Below, piece by piece: positions 10,601 through 21,492 of a DNA stretch of 64,000 bases. The notes beneath the pieces are model-generated. The model did no database searches, had not been told where the DNA came from, and was given only the letters and a program-made list of their open reading frames with translations. Source of the stretch: Pseudomonas viridiflava. Its GTDB lineage: Bacteria; Pseudomonadota; Gammaproteobacteria; Pseudomonadales; Pseudomonadaceae. Each line of letters begins with the position of its first letter. Positions within the stretch are counted from its first letter, which is position 1. Both the position numbers and the translations under genes were made by a program. Where the stretch lies: positions 310,001 through 374,000 of the forward strand of contig NZ_UWFN01000116.1 of assembly GCF_900602065.1 (NCBI RefSeq), written 5' to 3'.

Positions 10601-10716
10601 TTTGGCAGCGGTGCCACCGGCAGCATCCCGAAGCTGACGCCGCCCAGCAGCATGATCGCCAGACTGAGCAGCATGGTTGCCACAGGCCTGCGGATAAAAG
10701 GGCCGGACAGGTTCAT
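7609..10716 (-). CDS. muxC: RND efflux transporter subunit MuxC/MdtC
   Basis: A 1035-aa resistance-nodulation-division inner-membrane transporter with twelve membrane helices and two large periplasmic loops. The proton-relay Asp pair in helix 4 is visible in [15 protein letters not shown]. The N-terminal [15 protein letters not shown] and C-terminal [17 protein letters not shown] segments are family hallmarks. In the MdtBC/MuxBC group two different RND subunits form a heterotrimer, and this is the second one. The start overlaps the muxB stop by 4 bases and the stop overlaps opmB by 4 bases. In P. aeruginosa MuxABC-OpmB exports novobiocin, aztreonam, macrolides and tetracycline; substrates here are inferred from that. 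Confidence 0.93.
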   Translation of the reverse strand: MNLSGPFIRRPVATMLLSLAIMLLGGVSFGMLPVAPLPNMDFPVIVVSASLPGASPEIMASSVATPLERSLGSIAGINTMSSRSSQGSTRVILQFDLDRDINGAAREVQAAINASRNLLPSGMRSMPTYKKVNPSQAPIMVLSLTSEVLEKGELYDMASTILSQSLSQVSGVGEVQIGGSSLPAVRIELEPQLLDQYGVSLDEVRTAVNAANVRRPKGAVENSKYNWQVQANDQLEKASDYESLIIRYQDGAALRLKDVAKVSDGVENRYNSGFFNKKPAVLLVINRQAGANIIETVAQIKAQLPALEAVLPASATLKVAMDRSPVIKATLHEAEMTLLIAVILVILVVYLFLGNFRASLIPTLAVPVSLVGTFAIMYLYGFSLNNLSLMALILATGLVVDDAIVVLENISRHIDKGLAPLQAAYLGAKEVGFTLLAMNVSLVAVFISILFMGGLVESLFREFSITLSASIIVSLVVSLTLTPMLCARWLKPHVPGSENALQRWSSRVNDRMVAGYDRSLGWVMRHRRLTLLSLLVTVVVNVALYVVVPKTFLPTQDTGQLMGFVRGDDGLSFTVMQPKMEKFRDAILADPAVDTVAGFIGGSNGTNNAFMLVRLKPVSERKLTAEQVVERLRKEMPKVPGGRVFLSPDQDLQLGGGREQTTSAYQYILQSGDLNALREWYPKVVAALKSLPELTAIDAREGRGAQQVTLQVDRDAAKRLGIDMDMVTAVLNNAYSQRQVSTIYDSLNQYKVVMEVNPKFAQDPATLEQVQVITADGNRVPLSSIARYERSLADDTVSHDGQFASENISFDLAEGYSLDQATVAIERAVAEVGLPSDVIAKMAGTADAFAATQKSQPWMILGALLAVYLVLGILYESYIHPLTILSTLPSAGVGALLSIYVLGSQFSLISLLGLFLLIGVVKKNAIMMIDLALQLERDSGMTPVESIRAACLQRLRPILMTTMAAILGALPLLLSTADGAEMRRPLGLCIIGGLVFSQVLTLYTTPVVYLYLDRLRHRFNNWRGVRTDAALETPL

Positions 10717-13700
10717 GCGTCAGCCTGCTCCAGACGTGCACTGGAATCCGGCTTGCGGCTCCAGCGGCGTCCCATCCGGTCAAAATAAAGATAGATAACC
10801 GGTGTCGTGAACAGCGTCAGTACCTGACTCAGCATCAGGCCGCCAACCATCACCAGCCCCAATGGCTGGCGCAATTCAGCGCCGGAACCACTCGCCAGCA
10901 TTAACGGTACCGCGCCGAACAACGCCGCCATGGTGGTCATAAGGATCGGCCGGAAACGCAGCAATGCCGCCTCGTAGATCGCTGTCTCGGGATCTACGCC
11001 TCGATTACGCTCAGCATCGAGAGCAAAGTCGATCATCATGATGGCGTTTTTCTTGACGATACCGATCAGCAGGATGATGCCGATAATCGCGATCATGCCC
11101 AGATCATTGCCACTGATCAGCAAGGCCAGCAAAGCCCCAACCGCAGCTGACGGCAGTGTCGAAAGAATAGTGATCGGATGAATGTAACTCTCGTACAGCA
11201 CACCCAGCACGATGTACATGGTCACGACCGCTGCGAGAATCAGCAGCAGGGTGCTGGATAGAGATGCCTGGAAGGCCTGAGCCGCGCCCTGGAACTCAGT
11301 CTGCACACCTATTGGCATGCCGATGTCTTTCTCGACCTGTTGAATGACTTCCACAGCGGCGCCCAGAGCGACATCGGGCGCCAGGTTGAAAGACATCATG
11401 ACCGCCGGAAACTGCCCCAGGTGCGCAATGGCCAGTTGCGCCTGACGCTGTTCGACATGCGCCAGACTCGACAGCTTGACCTGCGCGCCATCGGTAGTCT
11501 TGACATGAATCTGCTCCAGCGCTTCCGGCCCCAACTCGCTGGCCGTCGCGGCCTGCAACACCACACGGTACTGGCTGGCCTGGGTGTAGATCGTGGAAAT
11601 CTGCCGCTGGCCAAACGCGTCATACAACGCATCGGTGATATTGGCCACGGTGACCCCGAGACGGCTTGCCGCATCCCGGTCAATGTTCAGGTAGACCTGC
11701 AGCCCCTTGTCCTGCAAGTCACTGGCGACATCGGTCAGTTCGGGACGTTTACTCAACGCATCCACCAAGCGCCCGCTCCACAGACTGAGCAGTTCGGCAT
11801 CCGGCGACGACATGCTGAATTGATACTGGGTTCGACTGACCCGATCCTCGATGGTCAGGTCTTGCACCGGTTGCAGGAACAGCCGGATACCCGACAACTT
11901 GTCCAGTTGCGGCTGCAGACGCTGAATAATCTCGGTCGCGGTGACATCGCGCTCGGCATGCGTCTTGAGGTTGATCAACAGACGACCGCTGTTGAGCGTG
12001 GCGTTGTCGCCATCGACACCGATATAGGATGAAAGGCTTGCCACGTCGGGGTCTTGCAGGATGATCTTCGCCAGCGACTGCTGTCGTTCGCTCATTGCCG
12101 CGAACGACACAGATTGCGGTGCCTCGGAGATACCCTGGATGACGCCGGTGTCCTGCACGGGAAAGAAGCCCTTGGGCACGACCATGTACAGGAACACGGT
12201 CAATGCCAGCGTGCCGATGGCGACCAGCAGCGTCAGAGGCTGATGCTTGAGTACCCAACGTAGCTTGTTGCCGTACGCTTCCACCAACCAGTCCAGCCAG
12301 GCACCACTGGCCCGGTAGAAACGGCTTTGCTCTTCCTCCCTGGGCTCACGTTTGAGCAAACGGGCACACATCATCGGCGTCAGGGTCAGCGACACCACCA
12401 GCGATATCAGGATGGCGACCGCCAGCGTAATGGCAAATTCGCGGAACAACCGCCCTACTACGTCCGCCATGAACAGCAGCGGGATCAACACGGCAATCAA
12501 GGAAATGGTCAGCGATACGAGCGTGAAACCAATCTGCTTGGCGCCCTTGAGCGCCGCCTGCATGGGCGACTCGCCCTCTTCGATATGCCGGGAAATGTTT
12601 TCCAGCATGACGATGGCATCGTCGACCACGAACCCGGTGGCGATTGTCATCGCCATCAAGGTCAGGTTGTTGACCGAGAAGCCCGCCAGATACATCACGC
12701 CGAATGTGCCCACCAGCGACAGCGGCACAGCAATCGACGGAATGATCGTGGCGCTGAAGCGACGCAGAAACAGAAAGGTAACCAGTACGACGAGCACGAT
12801 GGCAATCAGCAATTCGTGCTGCACGTCTTTGACCGAGGCACGAATAGTCTGGGTGCGGTCCGTCAGGACCACGACATCCAACCCCGCTGGCAGGTTGTCG
12901 GTAATGCTCGGGAGCAGTGCCTTGATCCGGTCCACCACCTCAATGACGTTGGCACCCGGCTGACGCTGGATATTGAGCAACACCGCCTGATTCTCATTGG
13001 CCCAGGCCGCCAGACGCTCGTTCTCGGCGCCGTCGACTATTTCTGCAACGTCCTTCAGGCGCAGCGGCGCACCGTTGCTGTAGGCCAGAATCAGATTGGC
13101 GTATTCCTCAGGGGATTTGAGCTGGTCATTGGCATCAAGCATCGACACGCGGGTCGGGCCATCGAAGTTGCCCTTGGGCTGATTGACGTTGGAAGCACCA
13201 ATCAACGTGCGCACATCTGACAGGTTCAGCCCGTTGGCCGCGAGGGCGTCGGGGTTGACCTTGATTCGGACCGCCTGACGCTGACCACCGGCAATACTGA
13301 CCATGCCGACCCCGCTGATCTGGGAGATCTTCTGCGCCATGCGCGTGTCGACCAGATCGTTGAGCTTGGGCAACAGCATGGTTTTGGAGGTGATAGCCAG
13401 TGTCAGGACCGGGGTATCTGCCGGGTTGACCTTGTTATAAACCGGCGGCGCGGGCAAATCCGTCGGCAAAAGATTGGTTGCGGCATTAATGGCGGCCTGC
13501 ACCGATTGCTCTGCCACATCCATGTTCAGGTCGAGGCTGAACCGCAAGGTAATCACCGACGCGCCACCGGAACTGGTCGACGCCATCTGGCTCAGGCCCG
13601 GCATCTGTCCGAACTGGCGTTCAAGTGGCGCGGTTACAGCACTGGTCATCACTTGCGGACTTGCGCCTGGGTACAGCGTCATCACCCGGATGGTCGGGTA

Positions 13701-13823
13701 ATCGACCTGCGGCAATGCAGAAACCGGCAGCAATTTGTAAGCGATCAAACCGGTCAGAACGATGGCAAGCATGCTCAGGGTCGTAGCGACCGGCCGCAGG
13801 ATGAACAGTCTGGAGATGTTCAT
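10713..13823 (-). CDS. muxB: RND efflux transporter subunit MuxB/MdtB
   Basis: A 1036-aa RND transporter, clearly paralogous to the next gene. The helix-4 proton-relay motif [15 protein letters not shown] is present, with twelve membrane helices and the porter and docking loops. The N-terminus [16 protein letters not shown] and the segment [19 protein letters not shown] are typical. It is the first RND subunit of the heterotrimeric MuxB2C pump. It is translationally coupled to muxA (4-base ATGA overlap upstream) and muxC (4-base overlap downstream). No truncation or frameshift is seen. Confidence 0.93.
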   Translation of the reverse strand: MNISRLFILRPVATTLSMLAIVLTGLIAYKLLPVSALPQVDYPTIRVMTLYPGASPQVMTSAVTAPLERQFGQMPGLSQMASTSSGGASVITLRFSLDLNMDVAEQSVQAAINAATNLLPTDLPAPPVYNKVNPADTPVLTLAITSKTMLLPKLNDLVDTRMAQKISQISGVGMVSIAGGQRQAVRIKVNPDALAANGLNLSDVRTLIGASNVNQPKGNFDGPTRVSMLDANDQLKSPEEYANLILAYSNGAPLRLKDVAEIVDGAENERLAAWANENQAVLLNIQRQPGANVIEVVDRIKALLPSITDNLPAGLDVVVLTDRTQTIRASVKDVQHELLIAIVLVVLVTFLFLRRFSATIIPSIAVPLSLVGTFGVMYLAGFSVNNLTLMAMTIATGFVVDDAIVMLENISRHIEEGESPMQAALKGAKQIGFTLVSLTISLIAVLIPLLFMADVVGRLFREFAITLAVAILISLVVSLTLTPMMCARLLKREPREEEQSRFYRASGAWLDWLVEAYGNKLRWVLKHQPLTLLVAIGTLALTVFLYMVVPKGFFPVQDTGVIQGISEAPQSVSFAAMSERQQSLAKIILQDPDVASLSSYIGVDGDNATLNSGRLLINLKTHAERDVTATEIIQRLQPQLDKLSGIRLFLQPVQDLTIEDRVSRTQYQFSMSSPDAELLSLWSGRLVDALSKRPELTDVASDLQDKGLQVYLNIDRDAASRLGVTVANITDALYDAFGQRQISTIYTQASQYRVVLQAATASELGPEALEQIHVKTTDGAQVKLSSLAHVEQRQAQLAIAHLGQFPAVMMSFNLAPDVALGAAVEVIQQVEKDIGMPIGVQTEFQGAAQAFQASLSSTLLLILAAVVTMYIVLGVLYESYIHPITILSTLPSAAVGALLALLISGNDLGMIAIIGIILLIGIVKKNAIMMIDFALDAERNRGVDPETAIYEAALLRFRPILMTTMAALFGAVPLMLASGSGAELRQPLGLVMVGGLMLSQVLTLFTTPVIYLYFDRMGRRWSRKPDSSARLEQADA

Positions 13824-15133
13824 GCGCGGGTACTTTCTGCCTTGGCAACCGACGCCGACTCATCACTGCCTTTGCCCGGTTTGCCCTGCAACTGCTGACC
13901 TGGCGTAGTCGGCACATCCTTGCTGTCGGTAACCACTTCTACCGTAGCGCCATCGCGCAGACGGTCAGTACCTTCCAGCACCACGCGATCACCGGCTGCC
14001 AGCCCCTCACTGACGACGGTCAGTTGCTCATTGTTGGCGCCAGTCTTGAGTGTGCGGATCTTGACCTTGTTGTCACCGTCCATGGCGTAGACGAACGTGC
14101 CACTGGTACCAAACTGGATAGCCGCCGTTGGCACCAGAACCGCCTGTTTGAGCGTGTCGGCCAGCAAATGCACATTGACGAACTGGTTAGGGAACAGCAC
14201 CTCGTCCTGATTATCGAAGCGCGCCTTGAACTTCAGCGTCCCGGTGGCGACATCGATCTGGTTGTCCAGGCTGGCGAGCACGCCCTTGGCCTGTTGTTTC
14301 ACGTCGCCACGGTCCCAGGCTTCCACCGGCAGCTTGTCGCCGCTGCGATAACGCGCGATCACAGCCGACAGGTCTTTCTCCGGCAGCGTGAATGCGACAC
14401 TAATAGGCTTGGTTTGAGTGATGATCACCAGCGCGGTCGTGTCGTTGGCCGCGACCAGATTGCCGACGTCCAGCTGTTTGAGGCCGATGCGACCGGCAAT
14501 CGGTGCACGAATACGGGTGAATTCGAGGTTGAGTTTCGCGTCGCCCACCGCCGCCTGATTGGTTTTGATCGTGCCCTGATACTGGTTGACTAGCGATTCG
14601 GCAGTGTCGAGGGTCTGTTTTGCAATGCTGTCTTCAGCGTACAGCCCGCGATAACGCTGCACGTCCAGTTGCGCGTTTTTCAACAGTGCCTGATTGGTCG
14701 CCAGGGTGCCCTCAGCCTGCTGCAAGGCAATCTGATAACTGCGCGGGTCGATTTCGGCCAACAAGTCTCCGGCCTTGACCATCTGCCCTTCCTGAAAGTT
14801 GATTTTTACCAATTCCCCTGCGACCCGGCTGCGCACGTTGATGGTGTTCATCGCAGTCACCGTGCCCAGTGCCTTGTAGTAAATCGGGAAGTCACCCAAC
14901 ACCGCAGGCGCAACCCGTACCGGTACGGCAACGGTTGAGCCACCAAATCCTGGTCGGGCAATGCCACTTTGAGCCGCCGCACCACCGCCCTTGCGGCTTG
15001 CGCCCTCTTTGGTCGGCGCAGATGTCGGCCACAACCACCAGCACAGGCCGACGATAATCAACAGGACCAACAGACTGAGGAGCCAGCGACGGGAACTACG
15101 GGGGCCAGACGATTGCATGAATAAATCAACCAT
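13820..15133 (-). CDS. muxA: Periplasmic adaptor MuxA/MdtA (membrane fusion protein)
   Basis: A 437-aa AcrA/HlyD-type adaptor with one N-terminal membrane anchor (about residues 16-36). The barrel-sandwich/lipoyl halves contain [23 protein letters not shown] and [26 protein letters not shown] segments flanking an alpha-hairpin, then a beta-barrel and a flexible Lys/Ser/Ala-rich tail. It bridges the MuxBC pump to OpmB. It is the first gene of the operon, so the operon promoter should lie in 15134-15250. The ATG at 15133 has no clear Shine-Dalgarno; an ATG at 15118 (MQSSG) is an equally plausible start. No dedicated regulator or two-component pair lies next to the operon. Confidence 0.92.
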   Translation of the reverse strand: MVDLFMQSSGPRSSRRWLLSLLVLLIIVGLCWWLWPTSAPTKEGASRKGGGAAAQSGIARPGFGGSTVAVPVRVAPAVLGDFPIYYKALGTVTAMNTINVRSRVAGELVKINFQEGQMVKAGDLLAEIDPRSYQIALQQAEGTLATNQALLKNAQLDVQRYRGLYAEDSIAKQTLDTAESLVNQYQGTIKTNQAAVGDAKLNLEFTRIRAPIAGRIGLKQLDVGNLVAANDTTALVIITQTKPISVAFTLPEKDLSAVIARYRSGDKLPVEAWDRGDVKQQAKGVLASLDNQIDVATGTLKFKARFDNQDEVLFPNQFVNVHLLADTLKQAVLVPTAAIQFGTSGTFVYAMDGDNKVKIRTLKTGANNEQLTVVSEGLAAGDRVVLEGTDRLRDGATVEVVTDSKDVPTTPGQQLQGKPGKGSDESASVAKAESTRA

Positions 15134-15244
15134 TGCGGATGGGGCTTTTCAGGAGGGTGAACAATAAGCACAGATGCGTGACAAGCAAAGCGCCTTTACC
15201 GGCAATTTACCTAGTCCTTACTTTTGTTAAGCAGCTGAAGCGTA

Positions 15245-15275
15245 AACGAAAACGGCCTGAACATATTCAGGCCGT
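15245..15275 (-). terminator. Intrinsic terminator of tpx
   Basis: A perfect 10-base-pair stem (15266-15275 with 15252-15261) closes a CATA loop. On the minus strand it is followed by a T-rich tract (GTTTTCG). It starts about 18 bases after the tpx stop, as expected for a rho-independent terminator of that gene. Confidence 0.88.
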
Positions 15276-15292
15276 CCAAGTATTGCCAAGTG

Positions 15293-15793
15293 TTACTTCA
15301 GTACGGCCAACGCAGCATCGTAGTCCGGTTCCTGGCCAATTTCAGGAACCAGTTCGCTGTAAAGCACGTTGTCGTTCTCATCCAGTACGACGACTGCACG
15401 AGTGGTCAAACCGACCATCGGGCCATCAGCGATGGCAACGCCGTAGTTTTCCTTGAACTCGCCGCCACGCATGGTGGAGAGGTTTTTCACATTTTCCAGA
15501 CCTTCAGCGCCGCAGAAGCGCGCCTGGGCGAAAGGCAGGTCTGCGGAGATGCACAGAACGACTGCGTTGTTCAGGTCATTGGCCTGGGCATTGAATTTAC
15601 GCACGGAGGTGGCGCACGTAGGTGTGTCAACGCTTGGGAAGATGTTCAATACTTTGCGCTTGCCGGAAAAGTCGGCCAGGGTCACGTCAGACAGATCTGC
15701 ACCGACGAGCTTGAAAGCCGGCGCTGCAGCGCCGACTTTCGGCAGTTCGCCATTGATTTGGACAGGGTTGCCTCTGCGAGTCACTTGAGCCAT
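15293..15793 (-). CDS. tpx: Thiol peroxidase Tpx
   Basis: A 166-aa atypical 2-Cys peroxiredoxin. The peroxidatic Cys60 is in the signature [13 protein letters not shown] and the resolving Cys94 in ARFCGAEG, spaced as in E. coli Tpx. It reduces hydrogen peroxide and especially alkyl and lipid hydroperoxides in the periplasm or cytoplasm, using thioredoxin. The Shine-Dalgarno (AAAGGAC) is well placed and a clear intrinsic terminator follows, so the gene is monocistronic. Its place next to muxABC-opmB resembles the PAO1 order as I recall it. Confidence 0.96.
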   Translation of the reverse strand: MAQVTRRGNPVQINGELPKVGAAAPAFKLVGADLSDVTLADFSGKRKVLNIFPSVDTPTCATSVRKFNAQANDLNNAVVLCISADLPFAQARFCGAEGLENVKNLSTMRGGEFKENYGVAIADGPMVGLTTRAVVVLDENDNVLYSELVPEIGQEPDYDAALAVLK

Positions 15794-15912
15794 GAGCTGA
15801 GTCCTTTTTCCACGGGTTGGTTAGACCCGGAAGTTAACCATGAAAGTGTTGATCGACCTAGAGTGCAGATTGATGAATTCGACCTGGTCCAATGATGCAC
15901 CGCAGCGTCTGT

Positions 15913-15937
15913 ATCGCGGGCAAGCCTCGCTCCCACA
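15913..15937. repeat. Single REP element (ATCGCGGGCAAGCCTCGCTCCCACA)
   Basis: A lone 25-base REP of the same family as the pair at 5977-6065, in the 213-base gap between the tpx promoter side and the tamB stop. No inverted partner is visible nearby. The remainder of the gap contains no gene that I can support. Confidence 0.75.
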
Positions 15938-16006
15938 AGGGAGAGCATTCCAGGCTGATAGATCAGAAAAGCCGGCCCCACGTATTCAGCTCAGCATTTC
16001 CAACAC

Positions 16007-19000
16007 TCAGAAATCCCGCTTGTAGAAAATATCCAGCGAACTGGCGATCCCGCTTGCTGCCTCTAGATAAACCTTTTTGCTCAGCATGTACCGCAGGGCA
16101 ATGGTATTGGCCGGTTCAAACACCCCGACGCCGTAGCGCAAACTCAACTTGTCCGTGATCTTGCCGCTGGCGACCACATTGGTTTTGTCACCCGAGCCTG
16201 ACGTATCCAGTTCGAAATCACGAATGCCCAGATCTTTAGCAAGCTTGCCGGTGGTCGACTCACTGCCAGCCAGCCCCAACGCCAGCGCAGCCTGAGCCAT
16301 CATATTGCTGTCTTCGCCGGTATTGTTGAGCGGACGACCCAGCACCAGATAAGACAGCGCCTGCTCCTGACTCATTGCTGGCTCCGAGAACACCGTGGTC
16401 GTCGGTTGCTCTGCGCTGCCTGATAAGCGAATACCCGCAACAACGTCATCGGTCTGCCGGATGGCTTCAACATCCAGATACGGCTGGTCGATCGGCCCGG
16501 CAAACAACAGCCGCGCCTTGCGAATCGTCAACCGTTGCCCATAAGCACGGTATCGACCGTTATTGAGGTTGAGTTCGCCACGGGTATCGAGGTTGTCGCC
16601 AATATGCACCCGCCCGGCGAGGTCTGCGGTCAGTCCGAAACCGGTGAAGCTCAGCTTCTCCTGACCCACCTGGACGTCGATGTCCATGGCCATCGCCAAG
16701 GGCGGCGCGCCTTCCTCCGTTTGCTGACCGACGATCACCGTGTCGCCTGACAGCTTGACGGTAGAAGGTGGCAGCTCACGAATGGTAATTGCGCCCTTGG
16801 GAATCAGCACCTTGCCAGAGACTCCCAGGCGGCCGCCCTGCATGGATATTTTCAGATCAGGCGCAGCTTCAAGACTGGCGTAAGGCTCGACCGTGATTGG
16901 CAGACGAGAGCCCTTGAGACTCAAGTCCACCACCAATGCCTGACTCCAGCCGAGCTCGCCGGTCAAACGCCCTTCACCGGCCTCGCCACTTTTCCAGCGG
17001 CCATCAAGCTGGACGTTTTCTCCGGCAATCAGCGCCTGTATCTGCAAGTCCTGCAGACTTATCGGCAGCTCCGGGCCGGAAATTTCACCGCCGCTGAGGA
17101 TCACGCTGCCGTTCACCTGAGGGGCCAGGAGACCGCCCGACAATCGACCGCTGCCGTTCAGACGACCATTGAGCTTCTGCACCATGGGTACGAACGGACG
17201 GGCTATGGACAGGTCAAGCCCGTTCAGGCTGAAGTCGCCACTCAACGTCTTGTTTTTTGCCAATGGGTCAATCCGCGCATTAACCTGCAACGCGCCAAGC
17301 TTTTCACCACGAAAATCCAGACGACTGTCGATCAGTTTCGGTGTCAACTTGCTGACCAGGACCAGGGTTTCGTAAGGGAAGTCCAGCCACTGATCCTTCT
17401 CCTTGACGCGAAGCGTTCCTCCACCGGCATTGACGGTGATTTGTCCGCTCGGCCCGGCAGCCGGCACGTCGAGTTGCACGTCGGCATTGAGCGAACCTTT
17501 CCAGGCAAAATCTTTAGGAAGCCATTGGGCCAGACTTTCCAGGGGGAAGTTCTTCAAGTGGTAACGCAGACGCGGCTCGGGCATCAGACGCTGGTCCTCA
17601 CCACACAGACTGGCAGCACCCGACAGCCAGCAATGGGCACCGAAGTTCAGCTTGCCATCGGCCAACCGCTCCAGTTTCGCCGGTTGCTGCAACTGCCAGC
17701 GCTGCCCGCCTGTTTGCACATCACCACTGGCAAGCCGTCCACGCCAGTTGCCCTTGTCCAGGTTGCCGTCCAGGCCCAGCCCCAGCTTGAGCAGCGGCCC
17801 TTGCAAATCAAGCTTCAATTGCTGGCGCTTTATATCGCCCTGAGCGTCTACGACCAGCGTGCCCAACTGCTTGTCGCCAAGCTGTATGCCGCTGCCTTTG
17901 ATATCGACCGTTGCACGCTGACTGTTGTCGAGTCTGGCATTCAGCGCCAGAGCTTTTAGCTGATTGTCCTGAAAGACGAGTTGCGAGCCCTGAAGAGCTA
18001 ACTGGCCTTGGGGCGCTTGCAGGGTCCCGGCCATATCAAGACGGCCTTTGACCTGCCCTTGCAACCCCGGCCAGAGCTGCCCAAGCCTCGGCAAATTGAT
18101 GTCCAGTTGCCCCAGCAGGCGCTGCTGCAAGCTGCCTGCCCCCTGAATACGGTTATCACCCAGGCGCACTTCAAGTGCACCCACATTCCATTTGTCACCG
18201 CCCCCGTCGGCCTTGACCTGCAAGACAGCAGGCTGACCACGCAGCTTACCCTTGAGATCCAGATCCGCGTTCAGGCTCAACTGTTCGTTTCTGAGCTGAC
18301 CTTTGCTGCGCAGCGGTCCAGCCAGCGTACCGGGCAATTGCGCCACCCAATAAGCGGGGTCGAGTGCGCTCAGATCCAGGGCAGTATCCCAACTGATGCC
18401 ATCGGCGAATTGCAGGTTCAAATGCCCGGTCGCCCTGCCCTGACCCGCAACCATTTCCAGTTGTGGCAGGAATACCTGAGTCAAATCCCCGCTAAACGGG
18501 CTGACCAGACTGAATGCGCCTGCCGGGCCGTCGAGGTTGGCACTGAAGTTACCCAGGTATTTGCCATCGGTGTAAGACACCTCTCCGGTGAACTTACGCA
18601 ACGCCACCTGAGGCTCGTCGATCAGTGGATAGAGCCGATGCCAGGGAAAGTCCAGCCAGTCGATTTTTGCCTCGGCACGCAGCGCTTGCTCCCAGTTCAG
18701 CCCACCTTCAAGACTCAGGCGATGCTCTGCGTCGGCACTCAGATCAAGCGCCTCGATAACCGCACCTTTTGCATCGACGCGCCCGTTGAGCACCAGAGCG
18801 ACCGGGCCTTGTTCTGCAGGCAGACTGGCTGTTCCGTGTAACTGGTAACCCTGTTGAAGATCGCCTTGGGCATCAAGCGACAATTGGTTCAGTTGCAGCG
18901 TGTCCGGCAACGAATCGGCCGCTTTGAAAGGTTCGGCAATAATTTTCAACCGCGCAGGCAGGTGTTCCGCCAGGGGCTCCAGCTCGCCGTTCAATCGCCC

Positions 19001-19696
19001 CTGCAGGTAACCACTGCTAATGCCCTTGAGCTGCAAGGTTTCAAGCAGATTGCCCTGAATATCCAGATTGAGGGCCCATGCGCGGCCATCAACGTCTGGT
19101 AACTTCAATAGTCCGGTTGCTGCAAGCGGCCATTTCCCGGATGGCTGGAGCAGCCCGGCCAGATCCAGTACCAGATCATCACGGCGCAGATGCACGTCAT
19201 CCAGTCGCAGGCCATCGGCAGTCCAGTGAGCAGCCAGCCGTACATCGGCTAGTTGCTCGGCGCCATCCAGCAACAGGCTGCCAATGCGCACATCGCTTAA
19301 ACGAATCGCTAACGGCAACTTCAAATCGGGCAGTTGCAAAGGCCCGCTTTGCCGGGTATCCGAACCCGGAGCCAGCTGCAGGCGAACCTGATCGGCCTGT
19401 AAACGATCAATGCACAGGGTCATTTTCAACAGACAACCGGGCGACCAGTCCAGCGCCGGGTTATCGATTTCAATGCGTGTCGCGTCTTGCTGCCAGAGCA
19501 GATGATCGGCCTGCCACTGCCCCGCAAGGTGACCGCTGAAGTTTTCTGTCTGCAGGCCCGGCACCCGCGCCAGGGCCCAACGGCTACCTGTCTCGGTCCC
19601 AAGCAACAACCACAAGGTAATAAACAGCAGGAGGACAATACTGACGATTACCAGGCCCGCGACTTTCAATGAGCGCCGCCAGTTCAGAGGCTTCAT
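16007..19696 (-). CDS. tamB: Translocation and assembly module subunit TamB
   Basis: A 1229-aa AsmA/TamB-type protein. A single N-terminal membrane anchor (about residues 10-35) is followed by a very long beta-rich periplasmic region made of repeated amphipathic strands, and then the conserved TamB (DUF490) C-terminal domain, ending in the typical aromatic residue (YKRDF). Such proteins form a hydrophobic groove bridging inner and outer membranes. With TamA they support assembly of some outer-membrane proteins and probably phospholipid transport. The start overlaps the tamA stop by 4 bases (ATGA). Length fits the family (about 1200-1260 aa). Confidence 0.93.
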   Translation of the reverse strand: MKPLNWRRSLKVAGLVIVSIVLLLFITLWLLLGTETGSRWALARVPGLQTENFSGHLAGQWQADHLLWQQDATRIEIDNPALDWSPGCLLKMTLCIDRLQADQVRLQLAPGSDTRQSGPLQLPDLKLPLAIRLSDVRIGSLLLDGAEQLADVRLAAHWTADGLRLDDVHLRRDDLVLDLAGLLQPSGKWPLAATGLLKLPDVDGRAWALNLDIQGNLLETLQLKGISSGYLQGRLNGELEPLAEHLPARLKIIAEPFKAADSLPDTLQLNQLSLDAQGDLQQGYQLHGTASLPAEQGPVALVLNGRVDAKGAVIEALDLSADAEHRLSLEGGLNWEQALRAEAKIDWLDFPWHRLYPLIDEPQVALRKFTGEVSYTDGKYLGNFSANLDGPAGAFSLVSPFSGDLTQVFLPQLEMVAGQGRATGHLNLQFADGISWDTALDLSALDPAYWVAQLPGTLAGPLRSKGQLRNEQLSLNADLDLKGKLRGQPAVLQVKADGGGDKWNVGALEVRLGDNRIQGAGSLQQRLLGQLDINLPRLGQLWPGLQGQVKGRLDMAGTLQAPQGQLALQGSQLVFQDNQLKALALNARLDNSQRATVDIKGSGIQLGDKQLGTLVVDAQGDIKRQQLKLDLQGPLLKLGLGLDGNLDKGNWRGRLASGDVQTGGQRWQLQQPAKLERLADGKLNFGAHCWLSGAASLCGEDQRLMPEPRLRYHLKNFPLESLAQWLPKDFAWKGSLNADVQLDVPAAGPSGQITVNAGGGTLRVKEKDQWLDFPYETLVLVSKLTPKLIDSRLDFRGEKLGALQVNARIDPLAKNKTLSGDFSLNGLDLSIARPFVPMVQKLNGRLNGSGRLSGGLLAPQVNGSVILSGGEISGPELPISLQDLQIQALIAGENVQLDGRWKSGEAGEGRLTGELGWSQALVVDLSLKGSRLPITVEPYASLEAAPDLKISMQGGRLGVSGKVLIPKGAITIRELPPSTVKLSGDTVIVGQQTEEGAPPLAMAMDIDVQVGQEKLSFTGFGLTADLAGRVHIGDNLDTRGELNLNNGRYRAYGQRLTIRKARLLFAGPIDQPYLDVEAIRQTDDVVAGIRLSGSAEQPTTTVFSEPAMSQEQALSYLVLGRPLNNTGEDSNMMAQAALALGLAGSESTTGKLAKDLGIRDFELDTSGSGDKTNVVASGKITDKLSLRYGVGVFEPANTIALRYMLSKKVYLEAASGIASSLDIFYKRDF

Positions 19697-21426
19697 AGCT
19701 CCGGCCCCATCGAGAAGTGCAGTCTGATGCCGCCGTCATCATCCAGCGCGTGCGCCAGATCCAGACGCAATGGACCTACCGGTGAAACCCAGCGCACACC
19801 GATACCCACACCTGTCTTGAGACTTGGCAATTCAAGCTTGTCAAACGAGTTGCCTTGGTCGACAAACGTCGCGACGCGCCACTTTTCCGCAATCGAGTAT
19901 TGGTATTCGAGGCTGCCTGCGACCATATATCGACCGCCGATACGGTCACCGTCGGAGTTTTCCGGGGAAAGGGTCTGATAATCGTAACCGCGTACGCTCT
20001 GGTCGCCGCCCGCGAAGAAGCGCAGCGATGGCGGTATCGACTTGTAACCATTGGTGGCGTTGCCACCGAACTGTACCCGCGCAAGAAAGCGGTGATTATC
20101 CCAAAGGGTGGTCAGGCCCTTGAGCAACACATTGCCGTGCAAAAGGTTCGAATCAGACATCAGCCCTTCCTTGGCCACCTGGGCATCGAACTGCAGGCGA
20201 TAGCCATTGTGCGGATCAATGCGATTGTCGCTGCGCAGATAGGAATAACTGACGCCTGGCATCAACAGGGTGCTCAGGCCGGAGTCGTCGCCCAGGCGAT
20301 ATTCTTCACGTTGCCATTTAAGAGAAATGACTCGCTCCCAGCCACTGGGCAGCTTGCTGTGCCACTCAGGACCAACCGTCAGCAGTTTGCTGAGAGTGTC
20401 GGTGCCCGCGATTTCCTCGTATTGGTAACCACCTGCGAAGCGCAGTTTGTCGGTCAGCGGCGGGTCCAGCGGAACGTCATACCAGAGGCCTACGTTCTGA
20501 CGCGGTGCAGACAGCTCGCTCTCGATCCCGTAGCTATGGCCCTGGGGGTTGACCCAGTGACGGGTCCAGTTGGCCTTGCCGCGGGGACCGACGTCTGTGG
20601 AATAGCCCAGCCCGAGCCCCATCGTGCGCGGCTTGCGTGTTTCCAGCTGAACAGTGACAGGAATTTCCTGCCCCACTGCAGTGGTCGGTGTAGCGTCTAC
20701 ACGGACGCCTTCGAAATAGCCACTGGTCTGCATCGCCTGATTCAGTTCGGCGATCAACTCAGAGTCGTAGGGCGTGTTTTCCTTGAAGGGCACCATGCGC
20801 CGCAAGAGGTCATCATCAAAAGGGGCGTCGCCGCTGAAGCTGACCTTGCCCAAGCTGTAACGCGGGCCGCTGTCGTAAACCAGATCGATATCTGCCACAC
20901 CCGCTGCCGGATCCACCGAAAGCCGCTGCTGAACAAAGCGCCCGGAAAAGAAGCCATAGCGAGACGCCTGATTCTGTATCAGGCGCTTGGCATCTTCGTA
21001 ATAGCCATGGTTGAGCACCGCTCCGCTTTTCAGCGCATCACCTTGAGGCGTCCGGAATGCCTTGAGGGAGGCCGCCTCCCCTTCGATGCGAACCGTGACA
21101 TTACGCAAACGAATCGGCTCGCCAGGCTGAACAGTCATCACCAGCCGCGGCTCTTTGTCTTTACCGGTCTTCACTTCACTGGCGATTTTTGCCTGGTAAT
21201 AGCCGAGTGCCTGGGCTGCCCGTTGCGCCTGCTCTTCAGCGCCAATGCTGAAGTGCTGCAGGCCGTCGGCATCACGCTCGCCCGGGCTGCCCACATAACC
21301 TTCGATATTGGCTTTGAGTTCGGAGTTGGCAGGCGAAACCCTCACCTCCAACTGAGCGTCGGCGAACGCCGCAACAGTGGAAATACTGAGTATCAAACCG
21401 CTGGTAAACCTTGCAAGAAACTTCAT
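19693..21426 (-). CDS. tamA: Outer-membrane assembly factor TamA
   Basis: A 577-aa Omp85-superfamily protein. A signal peptide (residues 1 to about 22, ending AAFA) is followed by three POTRA domains and a 16-strand barrel with the Omp85 motif region GGDQSVRGYDYQTLSP and the C-terminal RLHFSMGPEL strand. It partners TamB, encoded directly downstream with a 4-base overlap. I chose the ATG at 21426 because it gives a clean signal peptide; a GTG at 21459 would add 11 residues in front of it. A short weakly structured gap separates it from the upstream acetyltransferase gene, which is on the same strand. Confidence 0.93.
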   Translation of the reverse strand: MKFLARFTSGLILSISTVAAFADAQLEVRVSPANSELKANIEGYVGSPGERDADGLQHFSIGAEEQAQRAAQALGYYQAKIASEVKTGKDKEPRLVMTVQPGEPIRLRNVTVRIEGEAASLKAFRTPQGDALKSGAVLNHGYYEDAKRLIQNQASRYGFFSGRFVQQRLSVDPAAGVADIDLVYDSGPRYSLGKVSFSGDAPFDDDLLRRMVPFKENTPYDSELIAELNQAMQTSGYFEGVRVDATPTTAVGQEIPVTVQLETRKPRTMGLGLGYSTDVGPRGKANWTRHWVNPQGHSYGIESELSAPRQNVGLWYDVPLDPPLTDKLRFAGGYQYEEIAGTDTLSKLLTVGPEWHSKLPSGWERVISLKWQREEYRLGDDSGLSTLLMPGVSYSYLRSDNRIDPHNGYRLQFDAQVAKEGLMSDSNLLHGNVLLKGLTTLWDNHRFLARVQFGGNATNGYKSIPPSLRFFAGGDQSVRGYDYQTLSPENSDGDRIGGRYMVAGSLEYQYSIAEKWRVATFVDQGNSFDKLELPSLKTGVGIGVRWVSPVGPLRLDLAHALDDDGGIRLHFSMGPEL

Positions 21427-21492
21427 GGCGCGAATGCTAACACGAGCAACGGTTATCACTGGAACCCGCCAAAAAGTAAGAAATTCATACCT